Positions 18,385 to 27,307 of a stretch of 64,000 nt of DNA are shown piece by piece. The stretch is taken from the NCBI GenBank assembly GCA_020639295.1, contig JACKGY010000006.1:372001-436000 (forward strand). Direction: 5' to 3'. The notes under the pieces are model-generated. The model worked only from the letters and a program-made list of their open reading frames with translations. It made no database searches and was not told where the DNA came from. This stretch comes from Planctomycetota bacterium. Its GTDB lineage: Bacteria > Planctomycetota > GCA-002687715 > DRQF01. Numbering within the stretch: the first letter of the stretch is position 1; each line of letters begins with the position of its first letter. The translations under genes and the position numbers were made by a program.

Positions 18385-18725
18385 GGCAGGGTCGTCCTTC
18401 GAGCATCTTGGTGATGGCAGGCTCTGGCCCGCCATCCGGCATCGATTGGTCTTCTCGAAAATGGGTCCTTCCGATTCCCCGGCTTGACCAGATATTCGGC
18501 GATCGCCGTCGTGCGGCGCCAGTCATCTTCTTTCGGCTTGGCGGTTCACCCGCGGGTGCCGAACCACCCGAATGGCGCCCATCAGAGCCTTGCTTGGGTC
18601 GAGGGTCGAGGAGTAGGCTTCCGGTCGCGGCTCGCGTTCGCTCGACCCGGGACGTCAGGCCTCGGAGACACTTGGTTCCCATCATGCGCAGAAGCGTGAC
18701 GGCGCGCCGCGCCGCCCGAAAAAAG
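18385..18725. other. Divergent intergenic region of 341 bp, includes a MITE-like element
   Basis: The first 126 bp should hold the promoter of the minus-strand secreted protein. The rest is MITE-like element 2, which reaches into the first codons of the plus-strand gene. I see no good -10/-35 pair outside the element, so the element may carry the promoter of the gene at 18726. Confidence 0.45.
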
Positions 18726-18741
18726 ATGACTGACGCCGTAC
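18511..18741. mobile_element. MITE-like element 2, 231 bp, supplies a start codon
   Basis: Left end GTGCGGCGCCAGTCATCTTC (18511-18530) and reversed right end GTACGGCGTCAGTCATCTTT (from 18741) match at all but a few of 20 positions, and pairing continues through TTTCGG. The interior is non-coding and aligns with element 3. The right inverted end contains ATGACTGACGCCGTA, whose ATG at 18726 starts the downstream gene in frame. No target duplication is evident. Confidence 0.75.
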
Positions 18742-20600
18742 ATCGCATCGCCCTCTTGCTCGTCGTCCTGCTCGCGCGTCCCCTGCTGGCGCAGGGACCG
18801 CCGCCGCGACGACCCTACCACTCCAGCTGCGGCAAGGAGATCCACTGGATGACGGACCTCGACGCCGCGCTGGAACGGGCGCGGACGGAGGGCAAGCCCA
18901 TCCTCTGGTTCGTCCCGACCGCGCAGCGGACGCCGCTCGATCGCCGGCAGGAGCTCTACTGGTACATGATGGGCGGCGCCTTCTCCGAGCCGCGCGTCGT
19001 GAACTGGATCGAGAAGCACTTCGTCGCCCTCAAGCTCGGCTTCTCGCCGCTGCTGCGCGGCGACGACGAGCTGGCGACGATCGGACGGCGCAACACCGGA
19101 GCCGATCGCTACGGCCTCGCGGCGCCGACCTTCGTCGAGCCGGGCTTCGTCATCCTCGACCCGGCCGGCGAGCTCGTGGCGACGATCGACCGCCTGCTCT
19201 ACTTCCAGGTCGACTGGTTCGGGGCGCGCATGGATCGGCTGCTCGGTCCGCGGCGGGAGAACCTGGGCGATCTGCGCTTCCCCTCGCCAGCGGCGGACGC
19301 CCTGGCCGAGGTCCGCGCCGCGATGCGCGCCGGCGACGAGGCCGCGGCCTTGAAGGCCCTGAGCGCTGCGGGCCGCCGGCTCGAGGGCGACCTCGCGGCC
19401 GAGGCGGCCTGGATCGAAGGCCTGGCGCACTGGCAGCTCGGTGATCGCGACCGGGCGACGAAGGGCTGGCGGAAGCTGATCGAGACCTCGTCGCAGTCGA
19501 TCTGGGCCGCCCGGGCGCGGCTCGAGCTCGAGGGCTGGGGCCCTTTCCGCCACGGCTTCGCCGGGATGAAGGAACCCGATGCCCGCCTCGCCGCCTCGAC
19601 CGACCTGCGGACCAGTCGGGTCGCCGGTGTCGAGCTGGATCAGGAGGAGCGCATCCGCCAGGGTCTACGCTTCCTCCTCCGCCAGCAGAACCCGGACGGG
19701 TCCTGGACCGACTCGCGCTACGACTTCGGCGGGGCCGACAGCCTGCCCAACGTCCACATGGCGATCACCGCGCTGGCCGCGCGTGGCCTCCTCGAGTGGC
19801 TCGACCTCGATCGCGAGGCGGTGTCCGCCGCGCTCGATCGGGCGCTCACCTACCTCCTCGATGACGCCCACCTCGCGACCGCCGACGAGGACGAGATCAT
19901 CTGGGCCCAGGTCTATCGCCTCGACTTCATGCTCCGGGCGCTCGAGCTGATGCCCGAGTCGAAGAGCAAGCTGAAGAGCAAGGCTCAGGCCCTGGTCAAG
20001 GCGATCGAGAAGGACCAGCTCCGCGGCGGCGGCTGGCGCCACGAGTATCCCAACCCCTTCGCCAGTGCGAGCGCGCTGGTCGTGCTGAAGAAGGCCTCCG
20101 CGGCCGGCCTGAAGGTCACCGACACGCGCGTCGACGCCGCCGCCCGGGCGATCCTCGGCGCCCGCGACGAGACCAGCGGAGTCTTCGGCTACACGATGCG
20201 CGCCGGGGGCTCGAAGCAGTTCGGGGCCGGGCGCATGTCCATCTGCGAGCTGGCGCTCTTCCTCGCCGGAGCGAGCGACGAGGAGCGGCTCGCCAAGGCC
20301 GTGGCGACCGGTCTCGAGCACCAGGCAATCTACGAGGAACTACGCAACTACGACGACCACGTCGCGCCGACGCGGATCGGCGGGTTCTTCTTCTGGTACG
20401 ACGTTCATGGTCGGACCGAGGCCCTGCTCCGCCTCGGCGAGGAAGCGCGGGCCACGCAGGCGGAGGCCGTTCGGCGCCTGGTCACCGGCATCCAGGAAGT
20501 GGACGGCGCCTGGATCGACAGCCACGAGCTGGGCAAGAGCTACGGCACCGGCATGGCCCTCACGGTCCTCGGCCTGCTGCGCGACGCGGCCAGCCACTGA
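18726..20600 (+). CDS. Secreted thioredoxin-like / alpha-toroid fusion protein
   Basis: 624 aa. The ATG at 18726 starts a signal peptide (IALLLVVLLARPLLAQ). Residues about 35-170 look like a thioredoxin fold of the DUF255/thioredoxin_7 kind (DLDAALERARTEGKPILWFV), but the usual CxxC is replaced by TAQRTP, so no redox activity is expected. After a short TPR-like linker, about 300-620 show alpha/alpha-toroid repeats as in terpene cyclases and prenyltransferases (RFLLRQQNPDGSW, then NVHMAITALAARGLL, RGGGWRHEYPN and SKQFGAGRMSICELALF). The catalytic DxDD of squalene-hopene cyclases is not seen, so this is probably a binding scaffold. The longer frame upstream of 18726 lies in MITE sequence and has no signal peptide. 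Confidence 0.8.
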   Translation: MTDAVHRIALLLVVLLARPLLAQGPPPRRPYHSSCGKEIHWMTDLDAALERARTEGKPILWFVPTAQRTPLDRRQELYWYMMGGAFSEPRVVNWIEKHFVALKLGFSPLLRGDDELATIGRRNTGADRYGLAAPTFVEPGFVILDPAGELVATIDRLLYFQVDWFGARMDRLLGPRRENLGDLRFPSPAADALAEVRAAMRAGDEAAALKALSAAGRRLEGDLAAEAAWIEGLAHWQLGDRDRATKGWRKLIETSSQSIWAARARLELEGWGPFRHGFAGMKEPDARLAASTDLRTSRVAGVELDQEERIRQGLRFLLRQQNPDGSWTDSRYDFGGADSLPNVHMAITALAARGLLEWLDLDREAVSAALDRALTYLLDDAHLATADEDEIIWAQVYRLDFMLRALELMPESKSKLKSKAQALVKAIEKDQLRGGGWRHEYPNPFASASALVVLKKASAAGLKVTDTRVDAAARAILGARDETSGVFGYTMRAGGSKQFGAGRMSICELALFLAGASDEERLAKAVATGLEHQAIYEELRNYDDHVAPTRIGGFFFWYDVHGRTEALLRLGEEARATQAEAVRRLVTGIQEVDGAWIDSHELGKSYGTGMALTVLGLLRDAASH

Positions 20601-20744
20601 GACCCGCCGTCTCGAATCGGGACCGGGCGCGCGACCGGGAGCCGGTAATCTTCTCCGAGACTTGTCGATGAAGGCGAGGAGAGACGACGTAAACTCGGCG
20701 ACGATTTCGGCGTCTTTCAGCGACCATCGGTATCTCTTCGCGCC

Positions 20745-21140
20745 ATGCCCATCGCCTATCTACTCCAGGCCGATCAGCTGCTCTTCCGTAGCATGGGAGA
20801 GGTCCGGCAGGCCGACCAGCTCGACGTGATCCGCGCCGGCCTGGAGGACGCCCACCGCGCCGGCCGTCGCGACGGCCGCCGTCGGCAGCTGATCATCGAC
20901 CTGCGCCTGGCCACGGGCGTGATCGGCAACATGGCGCTGCGCCGCATCGCCCGGCTGATCGTCGACCATGCCGAGCACCTCGCCCGACGCGGCGCTCTCC
21001 TGGTCGGCGACGACCTGCGCCACGGCATCGCCCGGGTCCTGGCCGCGCGCGCCGGCGACGCCGGGCTCGACCTGCGCGTCTTCCGCGACCCGAAAGCGGC
21101 GGGCCGCTGGCTGACCAGCGGCCCGATGCTCAGGACCTGA
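20745..21140 (+). CDS. Small STAS/SpoIIAA-like protein
   Basis: 131 aa. The pattern LIIDLRLATGVIGNMALRR, then a helix, then GALLVGDDLRHGIARVL, resembles the alternating strands and helices of STAS or SpoIIAA-like domains, but it lacks the usual serine phosphorylation motif. It is an isolated plus-strand gene, 144 bp after the alpha-toroid protein and convergent with the RND pump gene. The ATG at 20745 has no strong ribosome-binding site. Codon composition is like the neighbours. The family assignment is tentative. Confidence 0.6.
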   Translation: MPIAYLLQADQLLFRSMGEVRQADQLDVIRAGLEDAHRAGRRDGRRRQLIIDLRLATGVIGNMALRRIARLIVDHAEHLARRGALLVGDDLRHGIARVLAARAGDAGLDLRVFRDPKAAGRWLTSGPMLRT

Positions 21141-21161
21141 TCCCGGGACCGCCCCGCGCGC

Positions 21162-24100
21162 TCAGTCGCCGGCGGCGATCGCCTCGGCCTTGCGGCGCGC
21201 CTCGCGCTTCGCCACCAGCCCGCGCAGGAGGACGTAGAAGACCGGGGTCAGGTAGAGACCCAGGATGGTCACGCCCACCATGCCGGTGAACACCGCGGTG
21301 CCGAGCACCTTCCTCATCTCCGCGCCGGCGCCGCGCGCGAACAGCAGCGGCAGCACGCCGAGCACGAAGGACAGCGCGGTCATCAGGATCGGACGGAGAC
21401 GCAGCCGGCAGGCTTCGACCGCGGCGGCGAAGCGATCGCGGCCGGCATCCTCCTCCTGCTTGGCGAACTCGACGATGAGGATCGCGTTCTTGCAGGCGAG
21501 GCCGATCAGGAGGACGAAGCCGATCTGGGTCAGGATGTCGTTGCTCATCCCGCGGAACCAGATGCCCCCGAGCGCGAAGAGGATCACCAGCGGGACGATC
21601 AGGATGATCGCCAGCGGCAGGAGCCAGCTTTCGTACTGCGCCGCCAGGGCGAGGAAGGCGAAGATCACCGACAAGCCGAAGACGAAGAGCGCGGCGTTGC
21701 CGACCTTCTTCTCCTGGTAGGCCAGGTCGGTCCACTCGTAGCCGTAGCCGGCGGGCAGCACCTCGGCGGCGATCCGCTCCATGGTCGCCAGGGACTGGCT
21801 GGAGCTGAAGCCGGGCGCGGTCGAACCGCTGATGTCGGCCGCCGGGTAGAGGTTGTAGCGGACGACGCGATCGGGCCCGGTACGATGCTTGACGGTCAGC
21901 AGCGAACCGAGCGGCACGCTCGCCCCGGTCGTGCTGCGGGTCCGCAGCCGCGGGATGTCGCGCTCCTCGTCGCGGAAGCCGGCATCGGCCTGCGCGACCA
22001 CGCGATAGGTGCGGCCGAGGTAGTTGAAGTCGTTGACGTAGACCGAACCGAGGTAGGTCTGGAGCGTGGCGAACACGGCGTCGAGCGGCACGTCCAGCAT
22101 CCGTGCCTTGACCCGGTCGATGTCGGCGTAGATCTCCGGCGTGTTGACCCGGAAGGTCGAGTAGACCTGGCTGAGACCCTTCTCCTGCCAGGCGCGATAG
22201 ACGATCTGCTGGGTGACCTGCTCGAGCTCCTTGACGCCATGACCGCCCCGGTCCTGCACCTGCATCTTGAAGCCGCCGCCGGTGCCCACGCCACGAACCG
22301 GTGGGGGCGAGATGACGAAGACGAAGGCGTCGTCGATCACCGCCAGACGACGACGCAGGTCGTTGATGATCACCTCGGCGCCCAGGCCCTCCTTGCTGCG
22401 GCGCGCGGCGTCGTCGAGACCGGTGAAGATGGCCGCGGCGTTGGGCGCGTTGGTCCGGGTCGCCCCGGAGAAGCCGGCGAAGCCGACCGCGTGCTTGATG
22501 CCCGGCGTCCCGAGCGCGATCTCCTTCACCTGTTGCACGACCTTGGTGGTGCGCTCCAGCGACGCGCCTTCGGGCAACTGGGCGGCGACGATCAGGTAAC
22601 CCTGATCCTGCTCCGGCACGAAGCCGGTGGGCACGAGGTCGAGCACCTTCCAGGTGGCGAAGCAGAGCCCGAGGTAGGCGATCACCGCGAGGAAGGAGAC
22701 CCTGAGGACGCGGCGAACGGCGCCGGCGTAGCCGCGGCTGCCCCAGTCGAACAGCCGGTTGAAGAGGACGAAGAACCAGCCGAAGACCTTGAAGTAGAGG
22801 CGCTCGATCGGGTTCATCGGCGCGCCCTTCGGCCGGAGCAGCGTGGCGCAGAGCGCGGGCGACAGGGTCAGCGACACCACGGTGGAGATCATGGTGGCCA
22901 CCGAGATGGTCACCGCGAACTCGCGATAGAAGGCGCCGCTGATGCCCTGGATGAAGGAGGTCGGCACGAAGACCGCCACCAGCACCACGGTGGTGGCGAT
23001 GAGCGCGCCGGCCACCTCCTTCATGGCCTGGCGGGTCGCGGCCTTCGGTCTCATGCCGTCCTGGATCAGGCGCTGGACGTTCTCGACCACGACGATCGCG
23101 TCGTCGACGACGATGCCGATGGCGAGGACCAGGCCGAAGAGCGACAGGTTGTTGAGGCTGAAGCCGAGGCCGAGCATGACCGCGAAGGTGCCGATCAGCG
23201 AGACCGGAATCGCGGCCACCGGGACCAGCGTCGTGCGCCAGTCCTGGAGGAAGAGGAAGACGCTGAAGACGACGAAGAGCGCGGCCAGGATCAGGGTGTG
23301 GAAGACCTCGTCGATCGACTCCTCGACCCAGCGGGTCGGGTTGTAGACGATGCGGTAGTCGACTCCGGGCGGGAAGTTCTTGCGCAGCTCGTCCATCGTC
23401 GCGCGGATCTGGCCGGCCGTCTCGAGCGCGTTGGTGCCGGGCCGCTGGAAGATGACGATGGCGACGGCGTTCTGGCCGTCGAGGAAGCTGTTGACGTTGT
23501 AGTCCTGGGCGCCGAGCTCGATCCGGGCGACGTCGGCGAGGCGGACCAGACGGCCGTCGGCTCCGGTCTTGACCACGATGGCGGCGAACTGGTCCTCGCT
23601 CTCGAGCCGGCCCTCGGTGGCGATCGAGATCTGGAAGGCCGAACCGGCCGCGACCGGCGGCTGCCCGATGACGCCGGCAGCCACCTGGATGTTCTGCTCG
23701 CGGAGCGAGGCGACGACGTCGGGGGCGGTCAGCCCGTAGGCGGCCAGGCGGTCGACGTCGAGCCAGACGCGCATGCTGTAGAGACGGCCGCCGAAGACGA
23801 GGGCGTCACCGACGCCCTCGATGCGGGCGATGACGTCGCGGACGTTGAGGTTGACGTAGTTGCCGATGTAGAGCTGATCCCGGCTGTCGTCGGGCGAGAT
23901 CATGTGCACGACCATCATCAGGTCGGGCGAGCTCTTGGTGGTGGTGATGCCGATGCGCCGGACCTCCTCGGGGAGGCGCGGCTGGGCCACCGCGACGCGG
24001 TTCTGCACCAGCACCTGGGCGGCATCGAGATCGGTGCCCAGCTTGAAGCTGATGGTGAGCTGCATGCTGCCGTCGGCGGTCGACGACGACTCCATGTACT

Positions 24101-24335
24101 CCATGTTCTCGACGCCGTTGATCTCCTGCTCGAGCGGCGTCGCCACCGTGCGGGCGATGGTCTCCGGCGTGGCGCCCGGGTAGTTGGCGCGGACCACGAC
24201 GGTGGGCAGCGCGACCTCCGGATACTGGGAGACCGGCAACTTGAAGTAGGCCAGGCCGCCCACCAGCATGATGATGATCGAGATCACCACCGCGAAGATG
24301 GGGCGGTCGATGAAGAACTGTGGCAGCTTCATCAT
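21162..24335 (-). CDS. RND efflux pump, inner-membrane transporter (HAE1/AcrB type)
   Basis: 1057 aa, the normal length for AcrB/MexB proteins. It begins FFIDRPIFAVVISIIIML and has the two six-helix halves and two large periplasmic loops of the family. The proton-relay pair DD is present in IGIVVDDAIVVVEN (about residues 405-418) and the partner lysine in LIGLACKNAILIVEF. The ATGG-like start overlaps the adaptor stop by 4 bp (ATGA at 24332-24335), which favours the first of two ATG codons. It is the last gene of the outer-membrane factor, adaptor and pump operon. Hydrophobic compounds, dyes, detergents or antibiotics are the usual cargo; the specific substrate is unknown. Confidence 0.97.
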   Translation of the reverse strand: MMKLPQFFIDRPIFAVVISIIIMLVGGLAYFKLPVSQYPEVALPTVVVRANYPGATPETIARTVATPLEQEINGVENMEYMESSSTADGSMQLTISFKLGTDLDAAQVLVQNRVAVAQPRLPEEVRRIGITTTKSSPDLMMVVHMISPDDSRDQLYIGNYVNLNVRDVIARIEGVGDALVFGGRLYSMRVWLDVDRLAAYGLTAPDVVASLREQNIQVAAGVIGQPPVAAGSAFQISIATEGRLESEDQFAAIVVKTGADGRLVRLADVARIELGAQDYNVNSFLDGQNAVAIVIFQRPGTNALETAGQIRATMDELRKNFPPGVDYRIVYNPTRWVEESIDEVFHTLILAALFVVFSVFLFLQDWRTTLVPVAAIPVSLIGTFAVMLGLGFSLNNLSLFGLVLAIGIVVDDAIVVVENVQRLIQDGMRPKAATRQAMKEVAGALIATTVVLVAVFVPTSFIQGISGAFYREFAVTISVATMISTVVSLTLSPALCATLLRPKGAPMNPIERLYFKVFGWFFVLFNRLFDWGSRGYAGAVRRVLRVSFLAVIAYLGLCFATWKVLDLVPTGFVPEQDQGYLIVAAQLPEGASLERTTKVVQQVKEIALGTPGIKHAVGFAGFSGATRTNAPNAAAIFTGLDDAARRSKEGLGAEVIINDLRRRLAVIDDAFVFVISPPPVRGVGTGGGFKMQVQDRGGHGVKELEQVTQQIVYRAWQEKGLSQVYSTFRVNTPEIYADIDRVKARMLDVPLDAVFATLQTYLGSVYVNDFNYLGRTYRVVAQADAGFRDEERDIPRLRTRSTTGASVPLGSLLTVKHRTGPDRVVRYNLYPAADISGSTAPGFSSSQSLATMERIAAEVLPAGYGYEWTDLAYQEKKVGNAALFVFGLSVIFAFLALAAQYESWLLPLAIILIVPLVILFALGGIWFRGMSNDILTQIGFVLLIGLACKNAILIVEFAKQEEDAGRDRFAAAVEACRLRLRPILMTALSFVLGVLPLLFARGAGAEMRKVLGTAVFTGMVGVTILGLYLTPVFYVLLRGLVAKREARRKAEAIAAGD

Positions 24336-25750
24336 CGCGGCTGACCCTCGTCCTTCGCCTGGCCCGGCCAGCGCTCCCGCGGCAGGCGTTCGAAGCCGTC
24401 GGGCAGACCGTCGTCACGCTCGAAAGGCGGCAGGGCCTCCTCCTGGGGCGCGAGCGGCAGGCCCGGCCGGATGCGCTGCAGGCCGCGGATCACCACCTTG
24501 GACTCGGCCTCGATGCCGGCGCGGATCATGCGCAGGCCGGCGATGATCGGCCCGAGTTCGACGTCGTGGCGGCCGAGGCTGCCGTCGGCCGCAACCACCC
24601 AGACGTAGCGATCGGATTGATCGGCGACGATCGCGGCGTCGGGGATGAAGAGCGCGGTGGCCGGCTTCGAGGCCGGGACGGCGACGGTGGCGAAGAGACC
24701 GGGCAGGAGCAGACCCTGCGGATCGTCGAGAACCGCGCGGACGCGGATCGTGCCGGTGGCCTGGTCGACCCGGTTGTCGACGAAGTCGATGCAGCCCTGA
24801 TGTGGGAAGCCCTTCTCGTCGGCGAGCGCGAGGAAGGCCGGGTTGCCGAGGAGCCGTTCGGCGGCGGACTCGCCGCCGCCGTCCAGGCGGAGGAAGCGGA
24901 GCAGCGCGCGCTCGTCGGCATCGAAGTAGCAGTGCACCGCGCGACCGGAGACGATGGTCGCGAGCACGGTGGCGCCCTGGGCACCGCCGCCGACGAAGTT
25001 GCCCACGTCGACCAGCTCGCGCCCGATCCGGCCGCTGATCGGCGCCCGCAGTTCGCAGTAGGAAAGATCGACCTCGGCGAGATCGAGCGCGGCCTGACCG
25101 GCGGCGATGGCCGAGTCGGCGGCCGAGACCGAGGCCGCGGCGGTGGCGACCGCGGCCTTCTTGGACTCGATCTCGGCGACCACCGCCTCGAGGTTGGCCT
25201 GGGCCTGCTGGAGTTCGCTCTGGCGGACGTCGACCGTCTCCTCGGCGATGGCGTTGCCCTTCACCGCGCGTTCGGCGCGCTGGCTGCGCTTGGTGGCCAG
25301 ATCGAGCAGGGCCTCGAACTGGCGCTTCCGGGCCTCGACCTCGGCCAGGCCGGCCTTCGCCTGCAGGTGCTGGGCGCGGGCGACCTCGAGCTGGGCGCGG
25401 GCGCGCTGCAGCTCGGCTTCGGCGCGGGCGACCGCGGCGGCCAGCGGCCGGCGATCGATGTCGAAGAGCTTGTCGCCGGCGGTCACCCAGGCGCCTTCGT
25501 CGAAGTGGATGGCGGTGACGTAGCCGGCGACGCGCGAGCGCACCTCGACGCTGTCGCGGGCCTCGATGCGACCGAGGTAGCGATCCCACTCGACCACCTC
25601 GCGGGCGATCGGTCTGGCGACCACGATCGGCACCGGCCCGCCGGCGCCCTGGGGCGCCTGGGGCTGCTCCTTGCGGCAGGCTCCGAGCAGGAGCAGGACG
25701 GCGCCCAGGGCGAACAGGGTCGCGGGGCGCGGCTTGCGGACGAAGGTCAT
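24332..25750 (-). CDS. RND efflux periplasmic adaptor (MexA/AcrA type lipoprotein)
   Basis: 472 aa. The signal peptide ends in L-L-G-A-C, so Cys25 should be lipidated. After the first beta-barrel strands (VVEWDRYLGRIEARDSVEV) comes half of the lipoyl domain (GYVTAIHFDEGAWVTAGDKL), a long coiled-coil hairpin (about residues 105-235), the second lipoyl half (LRAPISGRIGRELVDVGNFV) and the C-terminal barrel and membrane-proximal domains. This is the fusion protein that links the pump to the outer-membrane channel. It is longer than MexA (about 380 aa), with inserts after the second lipoyl half and a charged C-terminal tail. It is coupled to both neighbours by ATGA overlaps. Confidence 0.96.
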   Translation of the reverse strand: MTFVRKPRPATLFALGAVLLLLGACRKEQPQAPQGAGGPVPIVVARPIAREVVEWDRYLGRIEARDSVEVRSRVAGYVTAIHFDEGAWVTAGDKLFDIDRRPLAAAVARAEAELQRARAQLEVARAQHLQAKAGLAEVEARKRQFEALLDLATKRSQRAERAVKGNAIAEETVDVRQSELQQAQANLEAVVAEIESKKAAVATAAASVSAADSAIAAGQAALDLAEVDLSYCELRAPISGRIGRELVDVGNFVGGGAQGATVLATIVSGRAVHCYFDADERALLRFLRLDGGGESAAERLLGNPAFLALADEKGFPHQGCIDFVDNRVDQATGTIRVRAVLDDPQGLLLPGLFATVAVPASKPATALFIPDAAIVADQSDRYVWVVAADGSLGRHDVELGPIIAGLRMIRAGIEAESKVVIRGLQRIRPGLPLAPQEEALPPFERDDGLPDGFERLPRERWPGQAKDEGQPR

Positions 25751-27192
25751 CCCTTGGCCTCCTCGTGATCATCGGCCGGGGTGGCGACCTCCGGCTCCTC
25801 GTGGTCCCAACCGCCGCCGAGGGCCTTGTAGACCCGGATCATGGCGGTGCTGATCGCTTGCCGGTTCAAGGTGAGCTGGTCCTCCAGCGCGAAGAGCGCG
25901 CGCTGCGACTCGAGCACGCCCTGGAAGTCGACCAGGCCCTCGCGGTACTGGTCGCTGGCCAGGTCGACCGCGCGGCGCGACTCGGCGACGGCGCGTTCGA
26001 GAGCGTCGCGGCGGACCTGTTCGCGGACGAAGACGGTCATGGCGCTCTCGACCTCCTCGAGGGCGAGCAGCACGGTCTTCTCGTAGGCGATCAGGCTCTG
26101 CTGCTCGCGGGCGTCGGCGACCGCGACGGCGGCATGCAGGCGGTCGCGATCGAAGACGTTGAAGTCGAGCGAGGGTCCGAAGCTGAACACCGCCGCCGGG
26201 CGCGAGAACATCGACAGGAAGTCGTCGGCCGAGAGGCCGATGTTGCCGATGAGCCGGAGCCGCGGGTAGAGATCGGCCTCGGCCATGCCGATGCGCGCGG
26301 TCTGGGCGGCGAGCCGGCGCTCGGCGCCGCGGATGTCGGCCCGCCGACGCAGGAGGTCGGCGGGGACGCCGACGGCGAGGCTGGCCGGACCGACCGGCAC
26401 CGGCGCCGGAGCCTTCAGGCTCTCCTCCAGGCTCCCGGGCATGGCGCCGGTGAGGACGGCGAGGCGGTTGGCCGCGGCGCGAACCCCGGCCTCGAGCGGC
26501 GGGATCGTGGCCCGGCTGCTCTCCAGGCTGGTCCTGGCCTGGGCGACGTCGAGGCCGCTGACCAGGCCAGAGGCGAAGCGGGTCTCGGCCAATTCGACCG
26601 TGCGCGCCTGGATGTCGACGTTGGCGCGGGCGATGCGCAGGCGTTCCTGGAAGCCGCGCAGCTCGACGTAGTTGATCGCGGTCTCGGCGATCATGATCAC
26701 CTGCACGTCGTTCCGATCGGCGAGGGCGGCCTCCAGCTCCGCGTCGGCCGCTTCCTGCTCGCGCTGGATGCGACCCCAGAGGTCGATCTCCCAGCTGGCG
26801 TCGAAGGCCGCGTCGTGGCTGCCGGTCTCGCGGGGCAGGAACTGGCCACCGGGCAGCTCCTGCGAGTTCTGCCGGCGACGATGGTTCGTGCTGGCGTCGA
26901 CGCGCAGGGCGCGGCTCACCGTGCCGGTGCGGGCCCGGGCCTCGTCGATGCGGGCCAGCGCGGCGCGCAGGTCGAGGTTGGCCGCGAGGGCCTTCGCCAC
27001 CAGGCGATCGAGGGCCGGGTCACCGAGGCCCTGCCACCAGGCGGCGAGGTCGGTCGGCCCGGCGACCAGGCCCCGATCCAGCTCGGCGGTGAAGGCGGCC
27101 GGCATGGCCGTCTCCGGAGCCGCGTAGTCGGGACCGACCGCCGTGCAGGCGGCGAGGAGGAGGATCGAGGCGATCGACGGGATGCGCCACAT
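25747..27192 (-). CDS. RND efflux outer-membrane factor (NodT/OprM type lipoprotein)
   Basis: 481 aa. ATG at 27192 gives a lipoprotein signal peptide with lipobox L-L-A-A-C (Cys16) and a mature start TAVGPDY, the hallmark VGPDY of OprM/NodT proteins. The protein has two repeats of long helices and two beta strands, with FDASWEIDLWG near residue 150 and FSFGPSLDFNVFD near 340, as expected for the trimeric tunnel. A GAAGGTG-like ribosome-binding site precedes the start. It is the first gene of the efflux operon. The TetR-type palindrome at 27211-27223 lies 19 bp upstream, in the region where a regulator would block transcription. The frame continues upstream of 27192 but without homology. Confidence 0.96.
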   Translation of the reverse strand: MWRIPSIASILLLAACTAVGPDYAAPETAMPAAFTAELDRGLVAGPTDLAAWWQGLGDPALDRLVAKALAANLDLRAALARIDEARARTGTVSRALRVDASTNHRRRQNSQELPGGQFLPRETGSHDAAFDASWEIDLWGRIQREQEAADAELEAALADRNDVQVIMIAETAINYVELRGFQERLRIARANVDIQARTVELAETRFASGLVSGLDVAQARTSLESSRATIPPLEAGVRAAANRLAVLTGAMPGSLEESLKAPAPVPVGPASLAVGVPADLLRRRADIRGAERRLAAQTARIGMAEADLYPRLRLIGNIGLSADDFLSMFSRPAAVFSFGPSLDFNVFDRDRLHAAVAVADAREQQSLIAYEKTVLLALEEVESAMTVFVREQVRRDALERAVAESRRAVDLASDQYREGLVDFQGVLESQRALFALEDQLTLNRQAISTAMIRVYKALGGGWDHEEPEVATPADDHEEAKG

Positions 27193-27210
27193 GCTCTTCA
27201 CCTTGTTTTC

Positions 27211-27223
27211 TGACACCGTGTCA
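27211..27223. promoter_or_regulatory. TetR-type operator palindrome before the RND operon
   Basis: TGACAC-C-GTGTCA is a perfect 6-1-6 inverted repeat 19 bp upstream of the outer-membrane factor start. On the minus strand it reads TTTTGACACGGTGTCAGAAAA-like, so its TTGACA also fits a -35 box. Such TGACA/TGTCA palindromes are typical sites for TetR/AcrR repressors of RND operons. No TetR gene is within the window, so any regulator must be encoded elsewhere. Confidence 0.7.
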
Positions 27224-27307
27224 AAATCAGGTCGGACAATAACACGCCCTGACCCTTTGCAAATGGCGCCGGACAAAAAGGACGGATTTCCCGCCCCGCG
27301 TCCCCGC

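Noticed and set aside
18726..20600. Squalene-hopene cyclase
   Set aside because: The toroid repeats are present but the catalytic DxDD is not, and a thioredoxin-like domain and signal peptide are attached.
21885..24344. Long plus-strand open frame of 819 codons
   Set aside because: Antisense to the RND pump gene.
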